Counted from the stretch's first letter, positions 11,051 through 23,720 are shown. The stretch: DNA of 62,000 nt from Cristatella mucedo (GCA_009760855.2 WPIO01000018.1:1082501-1144500); one strand, 5' to 3'. The notes: generated from the sequence alone by a model not told the origin. Program-made: numbers and translations.

Positions 11051-11169
11051 TTGCTGCCGAGCTGGGTAAGTTGACAATAGCTACTGCTAATATTCAGGCA
11101 CACATTTTCCTGTGTAATTGTGTGCACACTTTTCGTCAAGCAAACAATAAATATTCGTGGGGCGTTTAA

Positions 11170-11700
11170 GAAGCTCGGCAAGATGCGCGGCGGCTGGCTG
11201 CTGGGGCTATTGCTTAGCGAAATCGATAAGCGCATCGCTTCCTGGTTACGCCTAGATCGCCCACCAGCACTCGCGGAAGTGCGTGCCAGCAGCTCAAATT
11301 CTACGGCGAGTAGAACTCGGCCAGCGCGAGCTACGCCACCGCCGCCCAACTGGCTTCAAGCTGTGGCCCTCGCGAGAAACTGGATCGTATAAAGCGCACG
11401 GGGCCGCCGTGCTGGCCGGCCGGGAAGGCCGACCGACACTGGCTGTTCGCTGCTAACCCGGCTTGGATCCGTACGTTCCGGGCATCTGGACGTTCCAGGC
11501 GAATGCCAGGCTGCAGCCCGACGCAACAGAACAAATAAGCACACGTGCTATTAGGCCATGTCGACAAAGACGACGACCCGGATAAGGAGGAGCCTCCCGT
11601 TCGAACGGCATGCAGAGCCGTTGCGACCAAGCAGACCTAGCAATTGAGCAAAGCCTAATGAGCAAGCCTGCGTTTTACGGCATCTGGCAGCCGAACTCTG
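11170..11700. other. GC-rich island with a TATA-like element; possible promoter
   Basis: CpG-containing sequence with GTATAAAG at about 11388-11395, immediately followed by a GC-rich stretch. This could be the core promoter of an unseen transcript, but no exon is recognised downstream. Confidence 0.2.
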
Positions 11701-11837
11701 GAGCGCCCCGATCTAAAGTTATCCGCTGGCCGACGGGTCGCTAACCAGGTTCAATGATCCCTCACGATCGTGGGACGCTACCCTGCCAGCTAGCTAGCAG
11801 GCTAGCAGCGTCACGTAGCACATTTGTAAGTACAGGC

Positions 11838-11880
11838 TGGAGAGAAAGGGAGAGGGAATGAGAAAGTGAGAGAGAAAGAG

Positions 11881-11913
<33 letters not shown>

Positions 11914-12187
11914 GGAAGAGACACTGAGAGAATGTGCAAGAGAGAAAGAGAAAGATAGATAAAGAGAGACTGACAGACAAACAGACAGACAGACAGAGAA
12001 GGGGTGGAGGGAGAAAGAGATAGAGGGGATAGAGGAGGAGAGTGTGAGAAAGAAAGAGATAGAGAGAGAGGGTGAGAGAGTGGGAGAGAGAGAGAGAGAG
12101 AGGGTGGGAGAGAAAGAGAGAGCAGGGAAGAGACAGAGAGAGTAAGGGACAGAGAGTGGGAAAGACAGAGAGATGGGGGAGAGAAAG

Positions 12188-12239
<52 letters not shown>

Positions 12240-12240
12240 G

Positions 12241-12337
<97 letters not shown>

Positions 12338-12358
12338 TGGGAGAGATGGAGAGAGACG

Positions 12359-12389
<31 letters not shown>

Positions 12390-12443
12390 AGAGGGAGAGT
12401 GAGAAAGAGAGAGACAAAGAGAGTGAGAGAGAGAGAGAGAGAG

Positions 12444-12500
<57 letters not shown>

Positions 12501-12524
12501 GAGAGAGTGAAAGGGAGACGGAGG

Positions 12525-12560
<36 letters not shown>
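11838..12560. repeat. Long (GA)n microsatellite block
   Basis: About 720 bp of purine-rich GA repeat with GGGA, GACA and GATA interruptions, including an uninterrupted GA core around 12250-12335. Polypurine/polypyrimidine mirror symmetry makes it a candidate for triplex formation. All Ser/Leu or Arg/Glu frames across it are artefacts. Confidence 0.97.
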
Positions 12561-12562
<2 letters not shown>

Positions 12563-12659
12563 ATTTGCGATCGAGTACTACATTATGGCTGAGCCCCGGT
12601 GCAACATGCGATTCTGCTTTGGTTAGATTCCGGAGGCAACTGTTTTCGCTCCGTGTCAA

Positions 12660-13140
12660 TCATCTCGACTGACTGGGATCTATAAATGGAGACCGGGAAT
12701 ATACCTGCAACACAAACAATCGCCCGGCCGCCGCACGGTCCGCTCTCCACAAATCCGGTCGCCATTGGCAGACGGCCTCCATTAGCCCAGGTGCCCGTTT
12801 GCTTACCTAGCCCGTTGCTTCTGATTACGAGCAGCCAGCTGGGCGCCTAAGTGGTTCCTCAGCCGCCGGAGCGGACAAATGGTGCCGGGCTTAGCTTCCG
12901 CATGAAAGACCCTCTGGAACGGTAGCCAGGGCGGCTGCAGCGACGGTGGCGGCGGGGCGAACGGCCCCGCTAGCCGGGCGTTGTATCGGTGCTGGCCGGT
13001 AGCGCACCGTACGCACTGCCTGCCAGAGCGGGATGCCGTCCTTGACCTGAGAAGCAGCTCGCGCCTCCTGCCGCCTCTACCGCACGACATCGAACGGCAG
13101 TCCTTAACGGCGTCCGCTGCCTGCGTAACGGAAAGGTACG
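12660..13140. other. GC-rich island with TATA-like element and a possible minus-strand exon
   Basis: CTATAAATGG lies at about 12680. On the minus strand, a 95-codon frame (12803-13090) extends upstream to an acceptor-like CTTTCCGTTACGCAG near 13125 and downstream to a donor-like CTAG|GTAAGC near 12810. The predicted peptide is Arg/Pro-rich with no recognised domain. It could be a real exon of an unknown gene or a compositional artefact. Confidence 0.2.
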
Positions 13141-13259
13141 CTCCACGTTGATGGAGCGGTGGCGTTAAGTCGATCGCGGAAATTTAAAGGGCGGCAACTC
13201 CAGCCGCTGGGACATGGAGAAGGTCCTGCAGTCTTTTCTCTTTGAGCGACCATGGCCTT

Positions 13260-13390
13260 CTGTGAAACAATTAAAAATTATTTACATTATTCATTTATAT
13301 ATTATTTTTATTTATATTTTTATATCATTGTTATATTATTATTTATATTTATATGTATTTTATATATATATATATATATTGTTTGCTATA
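13260..13390. repeat. AT-rich tract with (TA)n
   Basis: TTTATAT/ATTAT-rich low-complexity DNA ending in a short (TA)n run near 13362-13378. Confidence 0.9.
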
Positions 13391-13429
13391 TTTAAGACCC
13401 TGGAAGCTTTGCTAAACGTTTATATCGCT

Positions 13430-13700
13430 CGATATCGATCGGCGGTCAGGCCCTTCCGGCGACCTGGCAGATCTCGGCGGCGCCGCCGCCTCATACGCGG
13501 CGGCCGCCACAGAGCTCGATCTCGTGCGTGGAATGCCGGACATTCCAGACTGAGGCAACTGCTCGACGACCGTCACTCGAATGGTCGAATGGCAAGCGCG
13601 AAGTCAACGTCAGCAGCAACGTCAGCAGCGGAGACAGCAGCAAGGAGGCCACTGGCTGCAGCAGTCGTGACCCTCCTACCCGTTCACCGCGAGGCGTCCG
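13430..13700. other. GC-rich island, nothing coding recognised
   Basis: GGCGGCGCCGCCGCC-type sequence followed by CAGCAGCAACGTCAGCAG repeats. Open frames here are low-complexity (Arg/Ala/Ser). Confidence 0.35.
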
Positions 13701-13721
13701 GGCTACCGTTATATAATTATA

Positions 13722-13855
13722 TATACAATTAATTTCTATAGGGCCCTACGAGGACTCACTATCTATTCAGGCGCTTCACATGCGCCTCGGGGCTCGTGCT
13801 CACGACCTCAGCCAGACTTTTGTCGGGGCGATCACCCTAACCAGCTCGGCTCGCC
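13722..13855 (-). mobile_element. SINE-B
   Basis: Minus-strand SINE-B: a tail region (ACTATCTATTCAGGCGCTTC), a B-box GGGGCTCGTGCTC (diverged) and a tRNA-like head ending CCAGCTCGGC. Its A/T tail lies at 13713-13735. Confidence 0.8.
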
Positions 13856-13869
13856 CAAGCCACAAGCAT

Positions 13870-16451
13870 TAATTAGGGTAAATGAATTCGGATGAGCTGC
13901 TAGTCGAGCTTTTAGAGCATAATAATGCCCCCGCAAAGATATTGCTGTGCAATGAAAAGCAAATCAGCGAATGTCTTATGGCAGCTGAACGCCTGACCTC
14001 CGCAGCCACAAGCTGACATCGCAGCAACTCGGCCAATTCAACCAAGAATAAAATGGCGGTCTTCGTGAACGCCGGCGGCTCGGTAGCACAGCTAGTTGTC
14101 TGATAATGAGCATGCTCTCCCATTCTACCACGTCGGATGAACGCGCTTGGCAAGATGGACCGAAAGCTAGGGAAATGTCGGCGGCAGCCACAAAATGGGT
14201 ACGCAGTCAGCTGAGCTACCCAACTAGCTTCTTTGTCACTTCTCTTCGACAACCGAATCCATCTACGACTTCCTCTCCTCTTGAAAATGGCCGAGATTTG
14301 TCGCTTCATGAACAGTTTTTTTCATTGCGGTTCTTGATTACCTAGAAAATTCATGAGAGAATGCAGTTGTCATCTCTTGCAGGTTTGATATCTCCATACA
14401 TTGCGTGTCAATAGCTACAGCGGTTCGTAGCTGTATGTGTCAGCTAAACCATGTGCATTTTCATGACCTTGAATGCTGAAGGTTCGCGGCACGAAGCAAT
14501 ATGACCGCCATAGCCGCCGGGCGCCAGTTGCAACGCCGGTAAAGTCTGACTTCCGCATGGTTCAGCACACGTCGGACGGGTTTGGGCTGCTGCGACTGCT
14601 GTTGCACGTGCACGTTCTCCGCGGCGCTGCTGCGAAGCAGCCGCCGCAGTACCGATTGCCATCAATTTGGAGCAGTGCTGCTTAGGTTTGGAATCAGTGG
14701 ATGAGGCTAATGACAGGCGCCGAGTTGGCCGCCAATGACTGACACGTGGAAATTGAAAAGAGTCCATCAAAAGTGAATGGTTGCAAGCCTGACCTCAACG
14801 AGCACTATTACGAACCTTCTGCGGCGGCTTTGGCACTGAATACCTGAATCCGCAAGCATGGCTCTAGGGACGGCGCTAGCGCTCACCGACGGCTCGTGGC
14901 AGATTCCGGTGGAGCCTTATAGCACCGCTAACAAGTCGCAGATGGCACAACGATACACGCATTTATGCCTACGCGAGCAGAGCACGTCCGCGATAATAAA
15001 GAGTGCCCATGCCTTAACATGAAAAGTCTGTATGGTTTGCGTAAAGCAGTTTATTTCGCAGCCACGAAAAGCACGAGTGTAGCGCGTCAGGCATAGCCTG
15101 CGACTCTCTTTCTCGACGATTATGGCACAGGCATCTTGTTTGACGCCCAAATTACAACTGACTAATACAGTTTATCTTGGTTGTAACTCAGGAACCAGAA
15201 TACATCTGTAGGACTGTAGCTAAAGCTAGTTTATACGCCATTATAACGTTTCACTAGTACAATCGCGTGCAAAGTTCAAGAGACAATGTCGAGACTCGAT
15301 ATTTTATTATTTCAACTCCTGTCGAAGAAGAAGGGTTAAGAGGTCCGATCTGGCCGATGGCAGGCAAGGAAGGGGAAGGAGAGAAAGTCCACTTAGCGCA
15401 AGCGGCGGGAGAGAAGTGTCCTTCGTTGATCGCTATAAGGCGGGTGTGGAGTCGGGCGTCGCTGACATGTTCTTTGCCGAGCTCACAGATCGGTAATGAC
15501 TCAGTTGGTTAGCCGTAAGTACGGTAGTCACTACGGCTACGTCGAATCATGGTGGAAGATCGTTGATGTTCTGTGGCTAGATTGCCTCTCATAAGCTCCA
15601 CCTCAGAGCATAGCTGAGCGGATGCAAGTATTTACCCCTCGCAGTGACATCGACTTGGTATTATGAAAGTAAAGCGTACAAATACTTGGTCAACGAGGTG
15701 CAGCGGGTGTCGGAGTGTCTGAATTTCCCAGAAGCGACGCCCGTATGCTCGCGAGTCTCTCCGGCGACAATAGCCAGCCCGTCTAAGAGCAGATATCAGG
15801 CAATTAAGTTCGATGACAGACCGCTCCTCTTAACTAAGGCGGAGGGTATGCTGTGGCCGCCCGGAGAGAACCTCAAGGCCAAACCCATCGGCTGTTCCCG
15901 CGAGCCATTTCGTGACCACTGGCGGTCGATTAGCGCTTAGCCGCCGACCAAACAACATCAGTTCAGCAATATTTAATATTAATATTTAATAATATTTAAT
16001 ATTCAGAAATATTTTTACCTGATGGTCGCATGCGACAGCCAGTTAGCTCTACTGTTTCTACAAGCAGGCCTTCAGGACTGGCTTGGCGACCCGCCTTATT
16101 TAAGGCCACCGACGGGGCGCGGCGGGATTTGCGATTGAGTGGCTGGCGCCGTAACTTGAGGATGGGTAGGGTCACATCAAACAGCCGACATTCACAAAGC
16201 CCGCAAAAGTGCTCGCCCAAAAAGTAATCATGGCACCTACAAGCGAAGCGAAAACTGAATGAGCAGAGCGAGCGATGTGTGTGTGCGCGGTGCTCCTCCT
16301 GTGCTGCACTGGTCCTAGTTCTCGTCATTTCTCCGCGAAACATTTCTCCGCGAACAATGCATCCAAGGTACCTGCCGCGACGACGTTCTAGGAAAGGTTT
16401 CAGGGGTCACAGCAGAGTCAGGAGAAGGCGAAGCGGGAGAGGCTGAATAAC
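13870..16451. other. Intergenic, no gene recognised
   Basis: Open frames of 75-146 codons occur (for example 13869-14309 minus and 15644-15940 plus), but none shows a domain, signal peptide or splice-supported extension. An AATATTTAATATT direct/inverted repeat cluster lies at about 15970-16012. Confidence 0.35.
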
Positions 16452-16603
16452 TGGGCTGGTTTGGTCCAGCGGTTAACGTGGTCGCCCCGACCACGGTCTG
16501 GCTGAGGTCGTGGGCTCGAGCCCCGAGGCATATGTGAAGCGCCTGAATAGAGATAAAGTTCTCTTGGGGGGATATACAAATGATTTGTATTTATTTATTT
16601 ATT
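16452..16603 (+). mobile_element. SINE-B
   Basis: + strand SINE-B with the head CTGGTTTGGTCCAGCGGTTA, B-box GGCTCGAGCCCC, the LINE-B-like tail GAAGCGCCTGAATAGAGATA and a terminal (TATT)n stretch. Confidence 0.85.
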
Positions 16604-16710
16604 TAACTGGGATACTATCTTATGCCAGTGAAAAATTCGAGATTATTTTTGAGTTGCATTACAATGCGGACTGAGTGTCTGCTGACCTACTGGTAGTCCC
16701 AGCCTAGCTG

Positions 16711-17165
16711 GTGAGCCTGGGGGATGCAAAGACCCCAGACCACGACTTCCGGGTCGTCGAGTGCACGAGCCTTACCTCCAGTCTCTTATTAATTTTGACT
16801 TTTCATAAGTGAGACTCTTCCTGAGCTTTGACGGCCCGTAGCTCCTCGGCTTCTCCTTCAGTCTCGTCCTGCTGCTGTGCACTGCTAGTGAGCTGTAAGG
16901 GCTCACTAGGTAAGGCGGTTGCTTTTCACGACCTCGGCCCTGTGGTCATGGTTTCGAATCCTGCGGTGGGCGATTCTGTATCGCCACAGCAATCGGTGGT
17001 GATAGCCGTAAAGGCTCTTCTGTCGCTATACAAAAAGAGACTGTTAAATCAGCTAGTGTTATTTATGTATTATTATTATTATTACTACTACTTCGTCCAA
17101 GTTTATGTAGAGTTTCGGCAGTGCGGCACCGAGTGGCTTCCTCATTGTTGCTTGTTTTCCTCGTT
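16711..17165 (+). mobile_element. Repeat D copy 2, interrupted by SINE-A
   Basis: The left part (16711-16886) and right part (17094-17165, with GGCAGTGCGGCACCGAGTGG) match the 7541-7800 copy in order. The 205 bp between them are a complete SINE-A. This shows that repeat D is older than the SINE-A insertion. Confidence 0.75.
16889..17093 (+). mobile_element. SINE-A inserted in repeat D
   Basis: A + strand SINE-A with a tRNA-like head (GGCTCACTAGGTAAGGCGG), a clear B-box GGTTTCGAATCC, the body GTGATAGCCGTAAAGGCTC and an (ATT)n tail. This is one of the best-preserved copies in the window and the reference for the family description. Confidence 0.85.
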
Positions 17166-17178
17166 GCGGAGACCGTGC

Positions 17179-17540
17179 ATTTAGTTCGTGTGCTCCCAAA
17201 GCCTGGAACTCCCTCCCGAATTGCTGCGTCACAACATACCCCGACTTGACCACATTTAAAAAGAACTTAAAAACGCACCTATTTAGGACAGCATTTAGTG
17301 GGTCCCTGTGATTCGTCCTTCGTGTGCTTATGCGTGCTGACACTGTGCATGCTGCCACTAACCAGATTTGCATGCTGACCCTGTGCATGTCACCCCTAAC
17401 CATGTTATTCATGTTGTTTATCAAGCATGATAGTGCTCACCATTCAATCGCGCTTCCCTTTGCAGCAAATGTGAAGCCCCTAGAAAGAGATTGAATTCTC
17501 TGAGGGTGCTTTATCAAGTGCATTATAATTATTATTATTG
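17179..17540 (+). mobile_element. LINE-B 3' end (ORF2 C-terminus plus 3' UTR)
   Basis: The + strand reads CAPKAWNSLPNCCVTTYPDL and then TFKKNLKTHLFRTAFSGSL with a TGA stop near 17309. This is the standard C-terminal block of CR1/L2-type ORF2. A roughly 215-bp 3' UTR follows, then the conserved tail and ATTATTATT. It is the best reference copy of LINE-B here. The 5' part is missing and it begins directly after the repeat D remnant. Confidence 0.88.
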
Positions 17541-17720
17541 CTGTCTGCGATAGTTACGTAAGGATTGCTGTAAAAATCGCGGGTCTGCAATGGCGAGCGG
17601 AAATCACGTGTGTGCAATGAAATTTAGCCTGCAACCGTGAAAAACCGTGGAAAACTAAAACTTTGCTTTAAGAAAGGGGGTCCGCCGACCTAGCTGGTTA
17701 GCTTGCTACATTTAGTATAA

Positions 17721-17958
17721 CAAGATGTGGTCAAGTCAGGGGATATTATGTGGTCACGTCAGGGGATATTGTGACGCAAGTCGGGAGTAAGTTCCAGGCC
17801 TTGGGAGCATACGAACTAAATGCATGGTCTCCAAAGGATTTGAGGTTTGTACGAGGTATTGGTAAACTGTTGGATTCCGAAAAGCGGGTAGCATGCCCCA
17901 ACACACACACGGCATCTCAGCTAGATTCTATTGATGCCAATCTCAGCATATAGATTGA
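17721..17958 (-). mobile_element. LINE-B coding fragment, opposite orientation
   Basis: The minus-strand equivalent of the AWNSLP-containing region (TTCCAGGCCTTGGGAGCATA on the + strand). It extends further upstream into ORF2 than the other copies. Frames are broken. Confidence 0.7.
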
Positions 17959-17971
17959 GCAGAGCTAGGTC

Positions 17972-18060
17972 TCTTTGCAGCAAATGTAAAGCGCCTAGAG
18001 AGAGATTGAGTTCTCTGAGGGCGCTTTATCAAGTGCATTATTACCATTATTATTATTAGG
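17972..18060 (+). mobile_element. LINE-B terminal tail fragment
   Basis: Only the last roughly 85 bp of LINE-B are present, from TTTGCAGCAAATGTAAAGCG to (ATT)n. It lies head-to-tail with the oppositely oriented coding fragment just upstream, so the pair resembles a 5'-inverted (twin-priming type) insertion. Confidence 0.75.
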
Positions 18061-18061
18061 G

Positions 18062-18527
18062 CAGTGATGTTACCATCATCAGTGGGACTTCCCGTTGATG
18101 ACACTGACTGTGGCAGCTTTCCAGAAAGCCAACTTGGCTTGGCAAAGTGGAAGGCGCAGTCATCACTTCAGGTGACAGCAAATGGAGTAAGCCATCTCCG
18201 GGAAAGTCCTGGCCGCCAGAGGCGAAGCCGGTGGTGTGGTAGCTGCCACACCCCCTTGGCCTGTTACGTAAGAGTCGAGTCTGACACCCGCTCGGGCAGG
18301 CAACGGCCGCGCTTATATGATGGCTGGCCTTTTGGTGCTTGGCGCGGCTGCATGACACCCGCAGGCGCTGGGGGGACGTTCCCGTCCCCCAGACCTACCA
18401 GCGCTACCCCGCTTTAATTCTTGCTTCACCTCGGCTGGCCAGCATTTGAAAAAAAAATTTTAATTCATAGTCCTGTGAGATTCTTCAATTTCAACGTTCA
18501 TGGTCAAGTCCGATAGCAGATATAATT
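18062..18527. other. Intergenic, nothing recognised
   Basis: Moderately GC-rich with a poly-A stretch near 18450. Overlapping open frames on both strands are unsupported. Confidence 0.35.
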
Positions 18528-18672
18528 GGTATAATTCATTTGTAAAGCACCCCAAAAGAAATTAATCTCTATTCAGGCGCTTCGCATATGCCTCGGGACT
18601 CAAGCCTGTGATCTTAGCCAGGCCTAGGTCGGGGCGAGCACCTTAACCGCTGGACCAAACCAGTTCGGCGTT
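18528..18672 (-). mobile_element. SINE-B
   Basis: Minus-strand SINE-B with all parts: tail complement TTAATCTCTATTCAGGCGCT, B-box complement GGGACTCAAGCC, and head complement AACCGCTGGACCAAACCAG. Confidence 0.85.
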
Positions 18673-19215
18673 TTTTCCACCAGATGCTGGAGCTTCATAT
18701 GCGAATTAGAAAATTATCACTCCTTCCCCTTCTTCTTATGTTGCTCACTACAGCAAAGCTGTCGCAATTTACCTACTATAAATACATTATGAAGGGCTTA
18801 ATGTTAATGTAGTGTCAGTGACCTGTTATTTACGGACTATCCGACTAGCGAACTTGCTTATTATGTGGGTAGATTGGTAATGTGCGTCAACCAGAGTGGC
18901 TCGAGCACGCAAACGGCGACATGTATCCACCTCCGACAGCATTTGACCTTGTGGGCAGCCTGCAAAAGCTTTCGGACATGAAGTAGGTTCTCTTCGGTTA
19001 AAAAATCCAGCCACTTGCGTGCTTGGCAATGTTTGCCCGGCTTAAACACCAGATTTTGACGTCAACCGTTGCAAGCAGTACAACTCCGCACAAGCAGCCA
19101 TCGAGCAGCGGAATCAGCATACAGCGATTCCTGCAATGCCGCATCTCATTCTCCTCTTTTCTTATCCGTAGTCCTTCTCTGCCTCCCTTCCTCCTTCCTT
19201 CTCAACGTCCTTCGT

Positions 19216-19500
19216 CCCTCCGCAATAATAATAATAATAATAATAAAACCTTTTATATAGTGCCCTCAGAGAACTCAATCTCTTTCTAGGCACTTTAAAT
19301 TTGCTGCAACGAGAAAGCGCGATTGAGCGGTTAGTGGTTAGCGGTAGTGGTAGCATGTTCAATCGCAACCAGCACAGCATGGTTTGGGGTGACACGCGCC
19401 GGGTCAGCATGCAAACACGGTTAGTTGCAGCATGCACAGCGTCAGCACATGTAAGCACACAAAGGACGAATCGCCACGTGGATCCAATAAATGTTGTTTG
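19216..19500 (-). mobile_element. LINE-B 3' end with (AAT)n tail
   Basis: Minus-strand LINE-B 3' UTR and tail. The (AAT)n run at 19225-19247 marks its 3' terminus. No intact coding part. Confidence 0.8.
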
Positions 19501-19639
19501 GCAGCCATCTACTTGGCTGCTCGCGGATCCAGCCGCTGGTCGCCAAAGGTAGACCGGCAGGCAGGCCATGCGAGCTTCTCTTGAGCGAGGACAATGCTTT
19601 TTTTAAAGCAACTTTAAACAATGGGCGTCGATGCCTGAG

Positions 19640-19935
19640 CAGACCGGCACTGCGGCCGCTGACTCGGAGCGGCCGCAGTCAGGAGAGGGCAGCAGCCAGT
19701 GAGCAGAGCCGGCCGCTTGCTGCGGCCGCCGCCCCGACTCCGCGCAGTCGCCGTTGCCACTCGGCGGCCGCAGCACGCACACTGCATTGCTCGAGCGGCG
19801 AGAGGAAGTCTCGGCGCAGAGGAGCGGAGCGGCTGGACGCACCTGCTCGACCGCCGTCGCCATTCTTTTAGCTGGACGGTGCGCCTCCGCGGCCAGACAG
19901 GTGCGTGGACTCTTTCGAAGAGCGCTCGCAGGCCT
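19640..19935. other. GC/CpG-rich island with a donor-like site
   Basis: A strongly GC-rich stretch with many CpGs, ending at GGCCAGACAG|GTGCGTGG near 19900, which fits a splice donor. It lies about 3.8 kb upstream of the first coding exon of the C1q gene and could be a promoter or non-coding first exon for it. That link is inference from position only. Confidence 0.2.
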
Positions 19936-20347
19936 CGCCCTGGTTGGCGCAGTTTGCTGGTTGGCGCTCAAGAAGCAGCGCCGATTTGGGATTGTTTCTG
20001 TTTATGCGGCCCGCGAGACTGTGCGAGATTTCTCCAGGATCCTCGGCGTTTGCTTTTCTCTTGCGGAGAATCTATCGTCGTGCACTCTATGCTGACCGAT
20101 TTTGACTACGCCGGAAATATTTGCAGTACAATTGGACCACTGCTCATAGGCCGCGTTAGAAAATCTTTGCTTGACCAGCTGCTTTACTGTGGAAACTGGT
20201 GAGACAGAAGCCAGGCTTATATAGAGTGCTAGAAACCTAGGCACTCTCTCCAGCAACTGAAGTATCCATCGCAACTCCCAAACTCGGGTTACCTGCACCA
20301 TCGTAGTGAGGATCTTGCTGCTGACGTTAAACTAATTCGCCTATAAA

Positions 20348-20488
20348 CAAACAATTCATTTCTGTATTAAATTAAGAGAACTGAATCTCTATCTAAGCAC
20401 TTCACATATGCCGCAAGGCTCGAGCCTTGAACGACCTCGGTCGTTCAAGGCACGCACCTTAACCCGTGTGCCGAACCAGGGCGGCGGT
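20348..20488 (-). mobile_element. SINE-B with internal palindrome
   Basis: Minus-strand SINE-B. Its B-box/body region has mutated into a perfect inverted repeat: GCCTTGAACGACC at 20424-20436 and GGTCGTTCAAGGC at 20439-20451, separated by two bases. Confidence 0.7.
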
Positions 20489-20489
20489 T

Positions 20490-21336
<847 letters not shown>

Positions 21337-21339
21337 GGT

Positions 21340-22405
21340 TGACCGTAATTCAACGCGAAATCGACGATTGACAAATCAGCCTCATCCTCTGCCGGCTCTA
21401 TACCGACGTTGCTGTTGCCGCTGCTAGTATTTCTGTAGTTTTCTTTTGGTGTAAATAACCAGTAATTGTCGAACAGCTACTTTATCCCAAAAACTCACCA
21501 TCCATGCTGCGGACTCCAAGCCTCAGCGCACGAAGCGAGCGATCGTGTTTTTCAAAAAATAATTCTCAAATATTCTGAGATTTTTTTCAATCAGCACACC
21601 ACTAATGCACGACTAGTTCACAGGTCAGTCGACGTCTGCCGTTGGTGAGCGTATCGAGATCTCACATTCAAAAGCCATTAGACAGATGCCTAGTCTAGTC
21701 ACTGTGGCTACCGCGAGGCAGTTTCATCTACACAAATGCATCGCGCTTCCTTCCCGTCAAACTTATAGACTCTTCCTCTTCCAGCCGCTTAATCCTTGGC
21801 GGGCGGCGGTAGCTTGATCCGCAGGGAATGCGGCACAGTGCATTGCATTCGCTCGGCGTTTCTGAGAATTCTGAAAGAATTCTCGATCGATACGCTGTCG
21901 CCGTGTCAGCAATTCGGACATGATTCTTCTGCACACAATTCACAGGGAAGATTCAAGCAGCTCAATGTGGCAAATAAGTAAATAATATTGCACCAGGAGC
22001 CGTCTTTAGTGCTGTAACTCGTATTTTCCAATCCAAATATTGATTAGGGAGGCTTATTTTGGACTATATGATCATGAGAGACTTTCAATAAGTAAAGCCT
22101 TGCGATATAGATGACAAAACAGCACTCTAGACTTAATCCGTATTCGCTTAGAATAATTAAGAGGTGGCAACAACGTCTCTTTTTTGCTCACACGCAGGCC
22201 TCTTTCTGCTTACGATATAATCACTCAGTTTGTTCTAAGGAAAGAGTTAACTAAAATGTTCTGGCCGGACAAAGAATTTATCCTGAAAAGAAGAAAACCT
22301 GTTGCATCAAAGAAAGCATGTTGCATCAAATTTTTGCCAGGCACTGCTAATGGTTTTCCAACGAATCGCGATGAGTTTATAGATTAATTGCATACATGCA
22401 TTACT

Positions 22406-22451
<46 letters not shown>

Positions 22452-23720
22452 ATACATATATGTGTGTGTGTGTGCGTGTGTGTCTGTGTGTGCGTGTAAA
22501 TATAATTATTTATGCAGTATATACATGTATTTACACTCTTGTTAATGTAAAATACATAGCCACTTAATATCTATTATGCGAAAAAGAGTTCGTGGACAGT
22601 GCGCTCAAAGCAAGAGATTTGTCTGCTCAATTCTTTGTCATCAGCTATCAACTCGTGAAAAAACGTGACTTATAGCTGAATTAGAACAAAAATTTTGAAA
22701 TTACATTGAGAGAGTAACAGTAAAGAAAAGGACTCAATGGAGAACGTCCACAAAATTAGTACATTAATTAGTGCATGAAAATTAAGTAACGAGAAGCAGG
22801 CGAGCAGGCTGAACAATTGCTCAAACTGTGGAAGTCGGTTCAGGACGGAAGGAGTCTATAATTTCAAAATGGAGCTCGAGAGAAGGCCGTGCACCGAAGA
22901 AATGGGGAGTGATGACCTCGAGTGGGGAATGATTGGCTGACTCTGCTTTTTCCCGGCCAGCGCTCCATTTAGTGAGGTGTCGAGACTCCCTCCTCTCCGT
23001 GCTCTGAACCCTAGGTTTAATCAGCCCTGGCTCTTAAATGACCACTTCCTTGTCTGATCCGAATATGTGTGTTCTATCTGACTGCGCCTTCATATTTTTA
23101 ATTACAATCGGTTGCCGATCTGGAGTTAATGCAGCTGCTCTAGTTTGGGTTCGTGGATCGCATCTGGTACGTAATGTGAGCCTACCTACATGTACAAGGT
23201 CAAACTTTTGTATTTCGAACTCGGTCAACTTCCCACGATGTCGACGATGCTCCTGGATAACACCGACCAAATTTAGTTGAAAATCTTGCTATTTAGAGAG
23301 CTGGTCATGCAAATTTAGATCATTTAAACGCAGTTTTAAGGCATACAGAGTTGTGTGCAACTCCTCATTCCTTGTTGCCCTCATTGAATATTAATACAGC
23401 TCAAATATCTCTTAGCATGGGCCGATGCCTTATCCGTTGTGCAACTGGCGGAATCTTCCTCTTTGGCGACGCTGGACCATGTACTAATCTAACGTACTGC
23501 TTCCGACTTCCGATGACTGGATTACTTTTCAGGCTGGCTGGAAAGCACTGCACGCATTAGTGCAATTCAAATGTCGCCCATTATAGTAGAGTTATGCCAT
23601 CGTTACGAGAATACTTGAGGAGGATATGAGGACGCTGCTGCTTCTTGCTTGCGAGATCTTCGTCTGCTTCGTCCGAGCGCCATTCGTGCGCTCCATTCGT
23701 TCTTGACAGACGGGGGCAGC
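21340..23720. other. Intergenic / 5' flank of the C1q gene; compound microsatellite
   Basis: No gene recognised. A compound (TA)n-(TG)n microsatellite lies at about 22411-22497. The 3' end (about 23580-23720) is the presumed 5' UTR or upstream region of the C1q gene. The frame is open upstream of the first ATG without another ATG. Confidence 0.4.

Noticed and set aside
11794-12659. Long Ser/Leu-rich (minus) and Arg/Glu-rich (plus) open frames of up to 282 codons
   Set aside because: They are direct translations of the (GA)n microsatellite, have no domain, and exist in several frames at once.
13214-13732. 172-codon + frame
   Set aside because: The N-terminal half is A/T-rich low complexity and the rest is a GC-rich Arg/Ala run; no domain or splice support.
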